The position numbers and the translations under genes are program-made. Of a stretch of DNA of 64,000 nucleotides, positions 16,832-25,642 are shown in pieces. The stretch covers positions 1-64,000 of the forward strand of contig NZ_JACEZU010000013.1 in assembly GCF_014042355.1 (NCBI RefSeq), given 5' to 3'. This DNA is from Rugamonas apoptosis (GTDB taxonomy: Bacteria; Pseudomonadota; Gammaproteobacteria; Burkholderiales; Burkholderiaceae_D). The notes below the pieces were generated by a model. That model ran no database searches, was not told the origin of the DNA, and was given only the letters and a program-made list of their open reading frames with translations. Each line of letters begins with the position of its first letter. Position 1 is the stretch's first letter.

Positions 16832-19582
16832 TCAGCCGCTGTTACGCAGGCCGGCGGCGATGCCGTTGATCGACAGGTGCAGGCCGACACGGGTGTCGGC
16901 GTCCGCATTGTTGTCGCGATAGCGGCGCAGCAGTTCGACCTGCACGTGATTGAGCAAGTCCACATACGGGAAGCGGTTGCGGATCGAACGTTGCAGCAGC
17001 GGGTTGTGGTCCTGCAGTTCGCGCTGGCCGGTGATCTGCTTGACCGCATCCACCGTGCGCGCATGTTCGGCCTGGATACGGCCGAAGATGGACTCACGCA
17101 GCGCCACATCCGTCACCAAACTGGCGTAGCCGCTGGCGATGGCGATATCGCTCTTGGCCAGCACCATGTCCATGTTCGACAGCAGCGAGTGGAAGAACGG
17201 CCAGTCCTGGTACATCTGGCGCAGCATGGCCAGGCGCGGTTCGCGGTCCTCGGCCAGGAAGGCGGCGATGGCGGAGCCGAAACCGTACCAGCCCGGCAGC
17301 ATCAAGCGGCATTGCGACCAGCTCAGCACCCACGGGATGGCGCGCAGGTCCTCGATCTTGCCCGCCGCCTTGCGCGAAGTGGGACGGCTGCCGATGTTGA
17401 GCGCGGCGATCTCGGAAATGACGGTCGATTGCCAGAAGTAGGTGTCGAAACCTTCCGTCTCGTACACCAGCGAGCGGTAAGCCTGCATGGCCGACGCCGA
17501 CAGCGCTTCCATGGCGGCCAGTTGCGCCGCCTCGGGTTGGAACTGGCGCTCGCCCAGCAGGGTCGCCTTGAGTGTGGCCGCGACCATCACTTCCAGGTTG
17601 CGGCGCCCCACTTCGGCGTTGGCGTATTTGGCCGTGATCACTTCGCCCTGCTCGGTGACGCGGATGCGGCCCTGCACCGTGCCGGTAGGCTGGGCCATGA
17701 TGGCCTCGTAGCTTGGGCCGCCGCCACGGCCGACGGAACCGCCGCGGCCATGGAACAACTGCAGCTTGACGCCGTGGCGGGCGAACACTTTCACCAGTTC
17801 GATCTCGGCCTTGTACAGTTCCCAGCCGGAGGTCAGGTAGCCGCCATCCTTGTTACTGTCGGAATAGCCGAGCATCACTTCCTGGCGCATGCCGCGCGAT
17901 TGCAGCAACTGCTTATATTCCGGCACCGAGAAGGCCTGCTCCATGATGGCGGGACCGGCGCGCAAGTCCTCGATGGTTTCGAACAGCGGGATGATGTTGA
18001 CCGCCAGCGTGGCCGTCTCACGGCGCAGCAGGCCGAATTCCTTGAACAGCACGGCAACTTCCAGCAAGTCCGACAGGCTGGCAGCCTTGGAGATGATGTA
18101 GTTGCAGATCGCATCCTGGCCGTAGGTATCGTGCGCTTTTTTCAGCTGCGCGAAGATGGCCAGCTCGCCGGCCGTGTCTTCCGAATACGCCTGGTATGGG
18201 CTCACCAGCAGACGTGGCGACGCGATCTCCTCGCGCAGCACGGCGCAGCGCCCCGCCTCATCCAGCGCCAGATAGTCGCAACCGGGACGGGCGTGGGCCA
18301 GCAGTTCGGCCACCACGCGCTCGTGCACGTCGGAGTTCTGGCGCAGGTCGATCGGCGCCAGGCTGAAGCCGAATACCTGCACGGCGCGGCGCAACTGGCG
18401 CAAGCGGCCCTTGGCCAGCGCGCCGGCGCCATGGGCCAGCAGCGAGTGGTGCAGGATGTCCAGGTCGTCGCGCAACGCTTGCGCGCTGACGTAATGGGAA
18501 CGCGAGTCGGCATCGTCGGCGGCGCCGGTCAGCAGCGCGTGGGTGGCCGACAGCTTGGCGTGCATGCCGTGCAGCGCGCGGCGGTATGGCTCGTCCACCT
18601 GGTGCGGCGAGCCATCCGTCGCTTCATCGGCCAGGCGGCGCAGTTGTTCGGAGCTGCCGCTCAGGGCCTGCGCCAGCGAGAACTGCGAGGCCAGCTTGTG
18701 CAGTTCCGTCAAATAGTGCGACAACGCGACATTCGACTGGCGCTGCAAGGTGGCGCGCAGCACGTCGGCCGTGACGAAAGGATTGCCGTCACGGTCGCCG
18801 CCGATCCAGCTGCCGATGCGCATGAAGGTGGGTAGTTCGCGTCCCTGCCAGGCCGGGTCCAGCTTGGCCAGCGTGTCCTGCATGCCGCCGTACAGCTGCG
18901 GCAAGGTGTTGAGGATGGTGCGGTCGAAGAACGACAGGCCGTTTTCCACCTCGTCCAGCACCGACAGCTTGGTGGTGCGCAGCAAACGGGTCTGCCACAG
19001 CGTGACGATACCGCGCGCCAGCGCTTCCTCGTTCGCTTCTTCTTCCTCGGGCGTCATCTGGATGCGGTCACGCTCGTCGAGCAGGCGGGCGATGGCCATC
19101 TGGCAGTTCAGGATGCTCTTGCGCTGCACTTCCGTGGGATGGGCGGTAAAGACGGGGCTGATGCACGCTTCGGCCAGCACTTCCTGCAACTGGTCCGAGT
19201 GGCCGTCATCGACGATATTTTTCAGCGCCTGCGTCAGGCTGCCGTTGCGCGGCGCGGTGCCGGCGATCAGGTGGGCGCGGCTGCGGCGGGTGTGGTGCTG
19301 GTCTTCCGCGATATTGGCCAACAGCGAGAAATAGCTGAAGGCGCGGATCAGTTGTTTGGTGTCGACCGGGCTCAGCGCATGCAGTTGCGCCTGCAGCGCG
19401 TCGCGGCCCTCTTGCGATGGGCGCTGGCGCAGGCCGATCGAAGTCTGGCGTACCGCTTCGATCGACTCGAACACGGCCTCGCCATGCAGCGAGCGGATCG
19501 CGTCGCCCAGCAATCGTCCCAGCTGGCGGATATCCCGGCCCAGCAATTCATCTTTGTCATACAGTGCGTTTGAACCGTCCAT
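16832..19582 (-). CDS. ppc: Phosphoenolpyruvate carboxylase
   Basis: A 916-residue PEP carboxylase (PEP + bicarbonate to oxaloacetate). Catalytic motifs: VFTAHPTEVQRKS, GSWIGGDRDGNPFV, VMLGYSDSNKDGGY, FHGRGGSVGRGGGP, and NIGSRPTSRKA. The C-terminus is GLRNSG, close to the usual RNTG. The start at 19582 gives the normal N-terminus; an upstream in-frame Met at 19618 would add 12 residues not typical of the family. It heads a run of four PEP/pyruvate-node genes. Confidence 0.97.
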   Translation of the reverse strand: MDGSNALYDKDELLGRDIRQLGRLLGDAIRSLHGEAVFESIEAVRQTSIGLRQRPSQEGRDALQAQLHALSPVDTKQLIRAFSYFSLLANIAEDQHHTRRSRAHLIAGTAPRNGSLTQALKNIVDDGHSDQLQEVLAEACISPVFTAHPTEVQRKSILNCQMAIARLLDERDRIQMTPEEEEANEEALARGIVTLWQTRLLRTTKLSVLDEVENGLSFFDRTILNTLPQLYGGMQDTLAKLDPAWQGRELPTFMRIGSWIGGDRDGNPFVTADVLRATLQRQSNVALSHYLTELHKLASQFSLAQALSGSSEQLRRLADEATDGSPHQVDEPYRRALHGMHAKLSATHALLTGAADDADSRSHYVSAQALRDDLDILHHSLLAHGAGALAKGRLRQLRRAVQVFGFSLAPIDLRQNSDVHERVVAELLAHARPGCDYLALDEAGRCAVLREEIASPRLLVSPYQAYSEDTAGELAIFAQLKKAHDTYGQDAICNYIISKAASLSDLLEVAVLFKEFGLLRRETATLAVNIIPLFETIEDLRAGPAIMEQAFSVPEYKQLLQSRGMRQEVMLGYSDSNKDGGYLTSGWELYKAEIELVKVFARHGVKLQLFHGRGGSVGRGGGPSYEAIMAQPTGTVQGRIRVTEQGEVITAKYANAEVGRRNLEVMVAATLKATLLGERQFQPEAAQLAAMEALSASAMQAYRSLVYETEGFDTYFWQSTVISEIAALNIGSRPTSRKAAGKIEDLRAIPWVLSWSQCRLMLPGWYGFGSAIAAFLAEDREPRLAMLRQMYQDWPFFHSLLSNMDMVLAKSDIAIASGYASLVTDVALRESIFGRIQAEHARTVDAVKQITGQRELQDHNPLLQRSIRNRFPYVDLLNHVQVELLRRYRDNNADADTRVGLHLSINGIAAGLRNSG

Positions 19583-19853
19583 GTGCCCGCCAAATTGTAG
19601 TGAATTTACGTAGAACATTCATGGACAAGCATAAATGCCCTCAAATTTCAGAATATTCTACTGATGAAAGTGAGAAATTACAATGCACCGCACAATAAAA
19701 TGAAATTTTACTACACAGCACTATAAAACCAGCGAGTTACTTAAATACAACTAGCGGCAGGCAGCAGGATTCGACAAGCAGGCGGCACGGCCAGCAAACG
19801 ATGCTATATTGAACACTTTGGCAAGAGCCAGGCTGGGACAACCCGTGGCGCAC
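19583..19853. other. AT-rich divergent intergenic region, ppc / solute-binding gene
   Basis: About 270 bp, clearly richer in A and T than the surrounding DNA, between divergently transcribed genes. It must hold the ppc promoter and the promoter of the solute-binding protein. I see no confident -35/-10 pair or operator in it. Confidence 0.5.
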
Positions 19854-20642
19854 ATGCATCGCATCATATTTCCGGCGCTGTTGACGCTGGCCACGGCAAG
19901 TTCGTCCGCCGTGGCAGATAATTACCACTGCGTGTCACTCGCTTATCCACCGCTGATCCAGCAGGATGCCAGCGGACCCGCGCACGGCCTGGCGGTGGAC
20001 GTGGTACGCGCCGTGTTCGCCCGCCTGGGGCACGACATGACGGTGGAGGTGATGCCGTGGGCTCGTTCCCTCACGATGGTCAGGCTGGGGCAGCGCGATT
20101 GCGTGTTCACGATCTTCCGCACACCGGAACGGGAGCAATTCCTCGATTTCAGCCATGAGTCCATCATCCCCCAGCTGATCTATTTTTACGCCAGGAAGGA
20201 CTCCGGCGTGGCCTTCAACGGCGACCTGGGTGCGCTGGCGGGACGGCGGATCGGCACGGTCATGAAGGTCAACTACGGCGAAAAATTCGATGCCGCTCGC
20301 GAGCGCTTCACGGTGCAGGAGGTGGCCACGCTGGAGCAGAATTTCCGCAAGCTGGTGCTGGGCCGGGTCGACCTGGTGCCCAGCAACGTCTACACGGCCA
20401 CCTACACCTTGGCCAACATGCACGACGCCGCCGTCGATGCGGAAGTGGTGCAACTGCCCGTCCCGCTCGAGAACGTCGCCAGTCACATCGCCTTTGCCAA
20501 GAACCGGCAGTTGACGGCGCTGCGCGACCAGTTCGACAAGGAACTGAAAGCCTACGTCGCCAGCGGCGCCTACCGCCACCTGCTGAACCAGTACCGCATC
20601 GCCATCACGCCGGAAATGGCGCGATTCCTGGACAACAACTGA
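19854..20642 (+). CDS. Periplasmic amino-acid-type solute-binding protein (SBP_bac_3)
   Basis: A 262-residue protein with a signal peptide (MHRIIFPALLTLATASSSAVAD) and a bacterial extracellular solute-binding family 3 domain: GLAVDVVRAVFARLGHDMTV, MPWARSLTMVRLGQRDCVFT, GRRIGTVMKVNYGEKF. No permease or ATPase gene is adjacent, so it may be an orphan binding protein or sensor partner rather than part of a transporter. The frame is also open from 19809; 19854 is preferred because it starts the signal peptide. It ends 93 bp before a repeat element. Confidence 0.8.
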   Translation: MHRIIFPALLTLATASSSAVADNYHCVSLAYPPLIQQDASGPAHGLAVDVVRAVFARLGHDMTVEVMPWARSLTMVRLGQRDCVFTIFRTPEREQFLDFSHESIIPQLIYFYARKDSGVAFNGDLGALAGRRIGTVMKVNYGEKFDAARERFTVQEVATLEQNFRKLVLGRVDLVPSNVYTATYTLANMHDAAVDAEVVQLPVPLENVASHIAFAKNRQLTALRDQFDKELKAYVASGAYRHLLNQYRIAITPEMARFLDNN

Positions 20643-20734
20643 TGACGGAAATCATGCACTAAATAAAAGACAGCACCGCCAACGACGCCAACCAACCCGA
20701 ACCCGGAATCCAGCCCGAATATTTTCGTCCAAGG

Positions 20735-20911
20735 CGGTGTCAGGTCTGTCATTCGGACAGTCGTCGCGCATCTTTGAGTTTTTTCAACACGAGCCTTCCA
20801 TTTTCAATTTAGCCAAAATGAGAAGCTGTCTACCACTTCCGATGTCTACGTCGTTTGATTGAGCTCAAGGCTACTATCTTTGAGTCCAATTGACAGACCT
20901 GACACCGAATT
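20735..20911. repeat. MITE-like inverted-repeat element, copy 1
   Basis: GGTGTCAGGTCTGTCA at the left end and its complement TGACAGACCTGACACC at the right end bound a 177-bp unit with a non-coding AT-rich interior. The same ends bound 48316-48496, and the interiors of the two copies align along their length (for example ATTTTCAAT and GTCTACCA are shared). The right end runs into the last codons of the chemoreceptor gene. No transposase is encoded, so a non-autonomous element is inferred. Confidence 0.75.
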
Positions 20912-22552
20912 GGACACGGAATTGCGGCGTGAACGTTGCTCTCTCGTCGGCGAAACGCTGTCCCGTGCCACCAGCCGGAACACGTTCACCAGATGCCCCA
21001 GCCGCACCGCCTGCTGCCGCATGTTCTCCGCGCCGGCGGCCGCCTGCTCGACCAGCGCGGAATTCTGCTGCGTCATCGCGTCCAGCTGCACCACGGCCTG
21101 ATTGACTTGCGCGATGCCCCGGCTTTGCTCCTCACTGGCATCGCTGATCTCGCCCATGATGCAGGCCGACCGGTCGATGGACTGGGCGATACCACTCATG
21201 GCGTAGCCCGCCGCATCGGCCAACTGATTACCCTGCCCGACCTGCCCCACCGATACTTCGATCAATCCCTTGATCTGCTGCGCCGCCGCCGCCGAGCGCT
21301 GGGCCAGCGTGCGCACTTCGGCCGCGACAACGGCGAAACCGCGCCCCTGCTCGCCCGCGCGCGCCGCTTCCACCGCCGCGTTCAAGGCCAGGATGTTGGT
21401 CTGGAACGCGATGCCGTCGATCACCCCGATGATGTCGGTAATCTGCTCCGCGCTGGTTTGTATCCGCCCCATCATCCCCACCACCTCGCCCACGGCGGCC
21501 TTGCCTTGCGAGGCGCTGTCGCAGGCGGCCACTACCAGCTTGTTGGCGTCGCGCGCGTGGTCGGCATTCTGGCGCACGGTTTGCGTCAGCTGCTCCATCA
21601 CGGACGCCGTCTCCTCCAGCGCGCTGGCCTGCGCTTCCGTCCGTCCGGCCAGATCGGCGTTACCGGCCGCGATCTCGCTGGCGCCCTGGTTGACGAGCAC
21701 CGTCGCCTCCTGGATCTGCCCCACCAGCAGCTTGATATTGGTCTGCAAAATGCGCAGCGCCTGCATGACGGCGGCCAGTTCGTCGTAGCCATCAGCCTCG
21801 ATCTTGCTGGACAGGTCGCCCGCACTCATGCACTCGATAGCCACCTTGGCCTGCCGCAGCGGCAGCAGGATGCCCTGGTACAGCAACGGGATCAGCGCCA
21901 GCGCCGTCAGCGCGCATACCACTGCCGTGATGCTGGCCCAGTACCCGGTCACGCCCGCGCCCGGCCACGCGCACGCGGCGCTCACCAGCGACAGCACCGC
22001 CAGCCCGCCGCCGGCCGCGCTCAACCGCGCCTTGATGGTCATCTTGCGGAAGGGGTTGAAGCGCGCCGACAGGGTGCGTACCATCGCCTTCCCCTCCCTG
22101 ATCTCCATATGCTTGCTGCCGCCGTTCATAGTCCGGTAGGCCGCGTCGGCAGCGCGGATCTGCTGCGCCGTCGGCTTGACGCGGATCGAGATAAAGCCTA
22201 CCACCTTGCCGTCTTCCAGTATCGGCGCCGCATTGGTCTCGACCCAGTAGTAGCCGCCGCTCTTGGTCTTGTTCTTCATCAGCCCGACCCAGGTCTTGCC
22301 ACCGCTCAGGGTGCGCCAGAAGTCTTCCGCCACCAGCTTGGGCATGTCGGGATGGCGCATGATGCTTTGATGGGCGCCGATCAATTCGTCGGCCGAATAG
22401 CCGCTGATGCGGACGCAATCGGGATTGACATACGTGAAGTGGCCCTTGATGTCCGTCTTCGAGATGATCATGTCCGACTCGCTGAGCACATATTCGCCGC
22501 CGCTCTGGCGTGGCCTGCTCGCATTGGTCCGGGTGAAAATGGGGTTGCTCAT
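20846..22552 (-). CDS. Aer-type PAS chemoreceptor (methyl-accepting chemotaxis protein)
   Basis: A 568-residue receptor. Residues about 20-125 form an Aer-like PAS domain (DIKGHFTYVNPDCVRISGYS, WVGLMKNKTKSGGYYWVETN). Two close hydrophobic segments near residues 195-245 are followed by a HAMP-like region. The signalling domain has the hairpin tip GVIDGIAFQTNILALNAAVE and AGEQGRGFAVVAAEVR. Aer-type proteins sense redox or energy state through FAD. It lies behind the phenol operon, so a role in taxis toward metabolised aromatics is possible. The last 17 or so residues and the stop come from repeat copy 1, so the native tail was probably replaced. Confidence 0.88.
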   Translation of the reverse strand: MSNPIFTRTNASRPRQSGGEYVLSESDMIISKTDIKGHFTYVNPDCVRISGYSADELIGAHQSIMRHPDMPKLVAEDFWRTLSGGKTWVGLMKNKTKSGGYYWVETNAAPILEDGKVVGFISIRVKPTAQQIRAADAAYRTMNGGSKHMEIREGKAMVRTLSARFNPFRKMTIKARLSAAGGGLAVLSLVSAACAWPGAGVTGYWASITAVVCALTALALIPLLYQGILLPLRQAKVAIECMSAGDLSSKIEADGYDELAAVMQALRILQTNIKLLVGQIQEATVLVNQGASEIAAGNADLAGRTEAQASALEETASVMEQLTQTVRQNADHARDANKLVVAACDSASQGKAAVGEVVGMMGRIQTSAEQITDIIGVIDGIAFQTNILALNAAVEAARAGEQGRGFAVVAAEVRTLAQRSAAAAQQIKGLIEVSVGQVGQGNQLADAAGYAMSGIAQSIDRSACIMGEISDASEEQSRGIAQVNQAVVQLDAMTQQNSALVEQAAAGAENMRQQAVRLGHLVNVFRLVARDSVSPTREQRSRRNSVSNSVSGLSIGLKDSSLELNQTT

Positions 22553-22570
22553 GGGAGGTTCCAGTGGTGA

Positions 22571-22636
22571 AAAGAACGGGGCGGGTGGGACGGGGCGGCG
22601 GGCCAATAACGGCCGCCGTCCATCCCAGCCCGCCCC
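22571..22636 (-). terminator. Terminator-like hairpin after the dmp operon
   Basis: GGGGCGGG (22578-22585) pairs with CCCGCCCC (22629-22636), with further inner pairing (GGCC/GGCC, CGGC/GCCG). On the minus strand it is followed by GTTCTTTTC, and it lies 12 bp past the dmpG stop. Confidence 0.65.
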
Positions 22637-22648
22637 GCCATCAGGCCA

Positions 22649-23698
22649 TCAAGCCGCTTCGGCCAGCAGGCCGCGCTCGCGCGCCATGGTCATCGCGGTA
22701 TCGGTGATCATGTCTTCCTGGCCACCGATCATCTTCTTGCGACCGAGTTCGATCAGGATGTCGCGTGCCGGCACGCCAAAGCGCTGGGCCGCCCGCTTGG
22801 CGTGCAGCAGGAAGGTGGAATAGACGCCCGCATAACCGAGCGTGAGCGAGTCGCGGTCCACCCGGACCATGTGATCCATCAGCGGCACCACGATATCCTC
22901 GGCCACGTCCATCAGCTTGAACAGGTCGCAGCCCGTCTCGATGCCCATGCGCTCGCACACGGCCACGAACACTTCCAGCGGCGTGTTGCCGGCGCCCGCG
23001 CCCAGGCCCGCCACGGAACCGTCGATCCGGCTGGCGCCCGCCTCGATGGCCGCGATCGAATTGGCGATGCCCATGCCCAGATTGTGGTGGCCATGGAAGC
23101 CGATTTCCGTCTCCGGCTTGAGCACCGCGCGCAGCGCGCCCACGCGCGCCTTGACGTGCTCCGGCAGCATGAAGCCGGCCGAATCGGTCACGTAGACAGT
23201 CTGCGCGCCATACGATTCCATCAATTTTCCCTGCTGCGCCAGCGCATCCGGCTCGCTCAGGTGCGACATCATCAGGAAGCCGGTGGTGTCCATGCCCAGC
23301 TTGCGGGCGTAGGCGATGTGCTGGGGCGAGGTGTCGGCCTCGGTGCAATGGGTGGCCACGTGCACGCTGCGCGCGCCGCAGTCGTAGGCCGATTGCAGCT
23401 CGCGCATCGTTCCCAGCCCCGGAATCAGCAGCACGGATACCTTGGCCTGCTTCATTTTCGGCACCACGGCATTCAGGTATTCCTCGTTGCTGTGCAGCGC
23501 AAAGCCATGCTGCAGCGAGTTGCCACCCAGGCCGCCGCCGTGGGTCACTTGGATCAGCGGCACGCCCGCATCGTCCAGCGCCGTGGCCACGGCCACCATG
23601 TCGGCTACCGTCATCTGCTCGCGCTTGGCGTGCATGCCGTCGCGCAGGCACATGTCATGGATGACGACCTTGCGACCTTTCAGACTGTTCTCGTTCAT
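22649..23698 (-). CDS. dmpG: 4-hydroxy-2-oxovalerate aldolase
   Basis: A 349-residue DmpG/MhpE-type aldolase that splits 4-hydroxy-2-oxovalerate into pyruvate and acetaldehyde and channels acetaldehyde to its partner DmpF. Visible: MCLRDGMHAKREQ with the metal- and base-binding residues, the HGHHNLGMGIANS metal site, and a C-terminal KKMIGGQEDMI. Its start shares one base with the dmpF stop. Last gene of the lower meta-cleavage operon. Confidence 0.96.
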   Translation of the reverse strand: MNENSLKGRKVVIHDMCLRDGMHAKREQMTVADMVAVATALDDAGVPLIQVTHGGGLGGNSLQHGFALHSNEEYLNAVVPKMKQAKVSVLLIPGLGTMRELQSAYDCGARSVHVATHCTEADTSPQHIAYARKLGMDTTGFLMMSHLSEPDALAQQGKLMESYGAQTVYVTDSAGFMLPEHVKARVGALRAVLKPETEIGFHGHHNLGMGIANSIAAIEAGASRIDGSVAGLGAGAGNTPLEVFVAVCERMGIETGCDLFKLMDVAEDIVVPLMDHMVRVDRDSLTLGYAGVYSTFLLHAKRAAQRFGVPARDILIELGRKKMIGGQEDMITDTAMTMARERGLLAEAA

Positions 23699-24615
23699 TA
23701 TGCGACCTCCATGGGAGAGAGTTGGATGGTGCCGGCGATGATCTCCTCGGCGAACATTTCAGCCGTGCGCGTGGCGGCGGCCGTCATGATGTCCAGATTG
23801 CCCGCGTAGCGCGGCAGGTAGTCGCCCAGGCCCGCCACTTCCATGAACACGGTGACGCGCTTGTCGTCAAAAATGGGGCCGTTGACAAGGCGGTAGCCGG
23901 GCACGTACTTCTGCACCTGCTCGATCATGGCCAGCACGGCGGCCGTGATGCGGGCCTGGTCCGGCGCCTCGTCGGTCAGGCAAGAGATGGTATTGCGCAT
24001 CAACATGGGCGGTTCGGCCGGGTTGATGATGCACAGCGCCTTACCCTTGCGCGCACCGCCGACAGCGCAAATGGCGTTCGACGTGGTGTAGGTGAATTCA
24101 TCCAGGTTGGCGCGGGTGCCGGGACCCACCGAGCGCGAGGCCAGACTGGCCACGATCTCACCATAGGCCACGCTCTGCACGCTGGTCACGGCGGACACGA
24201 TGGGGATCGTCGCCTGTCCGGCGCAGGAGATCATGTTGACGTTCATGACCACCTTCTCCGTCAGTGCGCGCAGGTTCACCGGCGGCACGCACAGCGGGCC
24301 AATGGCGGCGGGCGTCAGGTCGATCATCATCACGCCCAGTTCATTGAGCTTGCGCGAATTCTCCGCGTGGACATAGGCCGAGGTGGCGTCGAACGCGATC
24401 TGGATATTGTCTTCGAGGACGTGCGGCAGCAGGCCATCCACGCCGCCGGCCGTCGTTTTCAGCCCCATCTCGGCGGCACGCTTCAAGCCTTCCGATTGCG
24501 GGTCGATGCCCACCATCCAGACCGGCTCCAGCAACGGACTGCGTTGCAGCTTGTAGATCAAGTCGGTGCCGATATTGCCGGAACCGATCAACGCACATCG
24601 TATCTTCTTCATCAC
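23698..24615 (-). CDS. dmpF: Acetaldehyde dehydrogenase (acetylating)
   Basis: A 305-residue CoA-acylating acetaldehyde dehydrogenase; it forms a channelling complex with the aldolase encoded next. NAD-binding IGSGNIGTDL at the N-terminus, catalytic Cys in NMISCAGQATIP, then TTSNAICAVGGARKGKA. It overlaps the tautomerase gene by 4 bp upstream and dmpG by 1 bp downstream. Produces acetyl-CoA for the TCA cycle. Confidence 0.96.
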   Translation of the reverse strand: MMKKIRCALIGSGNIGTDLIYKLQRSPLLEPVWMVGIDPQSEGLKRAAEMGLKTTAGGVDGLLPHVLEDNIQIAFDATSAYVHAENSRKLNELGVMMIDLTPAAIGPLCVPPVNLRALTEKVVMNVNMISCAGQATIPIVSAVTSVQSVAYGEIVASLASRSVGPGTRANLDEFTYTTSNAICAVGGARKGKALCIINPAEPPMLMRNTISCLTDEAPDQARITAAVLAMIEQVQKYVPGYRLVNGPIFDDKRVTVFMEVAGLGDYLPRYAGNLDIMTAAATRTAEMFAEEIIAGTIQLSPMEVA

Positions 24616-24809
24616 GCCTCCTGTTTGCGCTGGCCGATGGTGATCCCGCCAACGGCAAAGTTTTCATCCGGGTGTTCGGTGATCAGAATCCGAACCTGTT
24701 CCGGTCCCACGCCCAGCGTGTCCACCAGCGCCGAGGTGACTGCGGCCACCGCGTTGCGCTTCTTTTCCGTGCTGCGTCCCGCCAGCAGGTGCATCTCGAT
24801 AATTGGCAT
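24612..24809 (-). CDS. dmpI: 4-oxalocrotonate tautomerase
   Basis: A 65-residue small tautomerase. After removal of Met the catalytic Pro1 is exposed (MPIIEMHLLAGRSTEKK), and conserved Arg residues sit in VRILITEHPDENFAVGG. It isomerises 2-hydroxymuconate to the 2-oxo form in the 4-oxalocrotonate branch. It ends with a 4-bp overlap on dmpF. Confidence 0.93.
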   Translation of the reverse strand: MPIIEMHLLAGRSTEKKRNAVAAVTSALVDTLGVGPEQVRILITEHPDENFAVGGITIGQRKQEA

Positions 24810-24838
24810 TGCTGCCTCCCTTGCTTGTTTAGAATCCG

Positions 24839-25642
24839 TTATTCGATGAATCGCATCGACACGCTGCCCAGCTCCTGGAAGCGGGCCACGATGCTGTCGC
24901 CGGGCTTGACGGCGATGGCTTCCGTGATGCCGCCGCTCATGACGAAGCTACCGGCCGGCAATACCTCGCCCTGCTCGGCCAGGATGTTGACCAGCATGGC
25001 GATGGCCTCGGCCGGATGCCCCAGCACTGCGGCAGACGCGCCCGTGGCCACGATCTCGCCGTTCTTTTCCATCACCACGCCCAGCGTGCGCAAGTCCAGG
25101 TCGGCCGCATAACGCGCCCGGCCACCGGCCACATAGCGCGCCGACGAACCGTTATCAGCGATCACGCTGGGCATGTCGAACTTGAAGCCGGCGAAGCGCG
25201 AGTCGATGATTTCCACGGCCGGCAGCACGTAGTCGGTCGCATCCAGCACCTGCTGGCGGGTGCAGCCCGGCCCCTGCAACTGGGCCTTGGTGACGAAGGC
25301 CACTTCGCACTCCACGCGCGGATGCACCATGTCGGAGGTCTTGATGGCCGAACTTTCGGGCCGCGCCATGTCCGCCGTGAGGAAGCCGATCGACGGTGCG
25401 TTGACGCCCATCTGGATCATCTTGGCGCGCGAGGTCAGACCCGCCTTCCAGCCCACGAGACGCCGGCCGGCCGCCAGGAAGCGCTTGCGCAGCGCGTGCT
25501 GCACGGCGTATCCGTCATCGCTGGTCATGTTCGGATATTCGTCGGTCAGTTTGGGGATCGCCCGGGCGCGCGCTTGCGCCCCTTCGATGCGTTCGCACAG
25601 GCGCACGATGTCATCCGGCGTCAGGGTGATTTGGCGGCTCAT
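24839..25642 (-). CDS. dmpH: 2-oxo-3-hexenedioate (4-oxalocrotonate) decarboxylase
   Basis: A 267-residue member of the hydratase/decarboxylase family, decarboxylating 2-oxo-3-hexenedioate to 2-oxopent-4-enoate. Features: VGWKAGLTSRAKMIQMGVNAPSIG, the metal-binding RVECEVAFV, and PAVEIIDSRFAGFKF. It is paralogous to dmpE just upstream, which it overlaps by 4 bp, in keeping with the known DmpE-DmpH complex. Confidence 0.94.
   Translation of the reverse strand: MSRQITLTPDDIVRLCERIEGAQARARAIPKLTDEYPNMTSDDGYAVQHALRKRFLAAGRRLVGWKAGLTSRAKMIQMGVNAPSIGFLTADMARPESSAIKTSDMVHPRVECEVAFVTKAQLQGPGCTRQQVLDATDYVLPAVEIIDSRFAGFKFDMPSVIADNGSSARYVAGGRARYAADLDLRTLGVVMEKNGEIVATGASAAVLGHPAEAIAMLVNILAEQGEVLPAGSFVMSGGITEAIAVKPGDSIVARFQELGSVSMRFIE

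Noticed and set aside
14466..16922. An 818-codon plus-strand frame opposite pyk and gap, and a similar one opposite ppc
   Set aside because: Antisense shadows of unmistakable glycolytic enzymes; no motif or ribosome site.
20890..20911. Short frames beginning MTDLTPN at each repeat right end
   Set aside because: They arise from the repeat sequence itself and have no conserved continuation.
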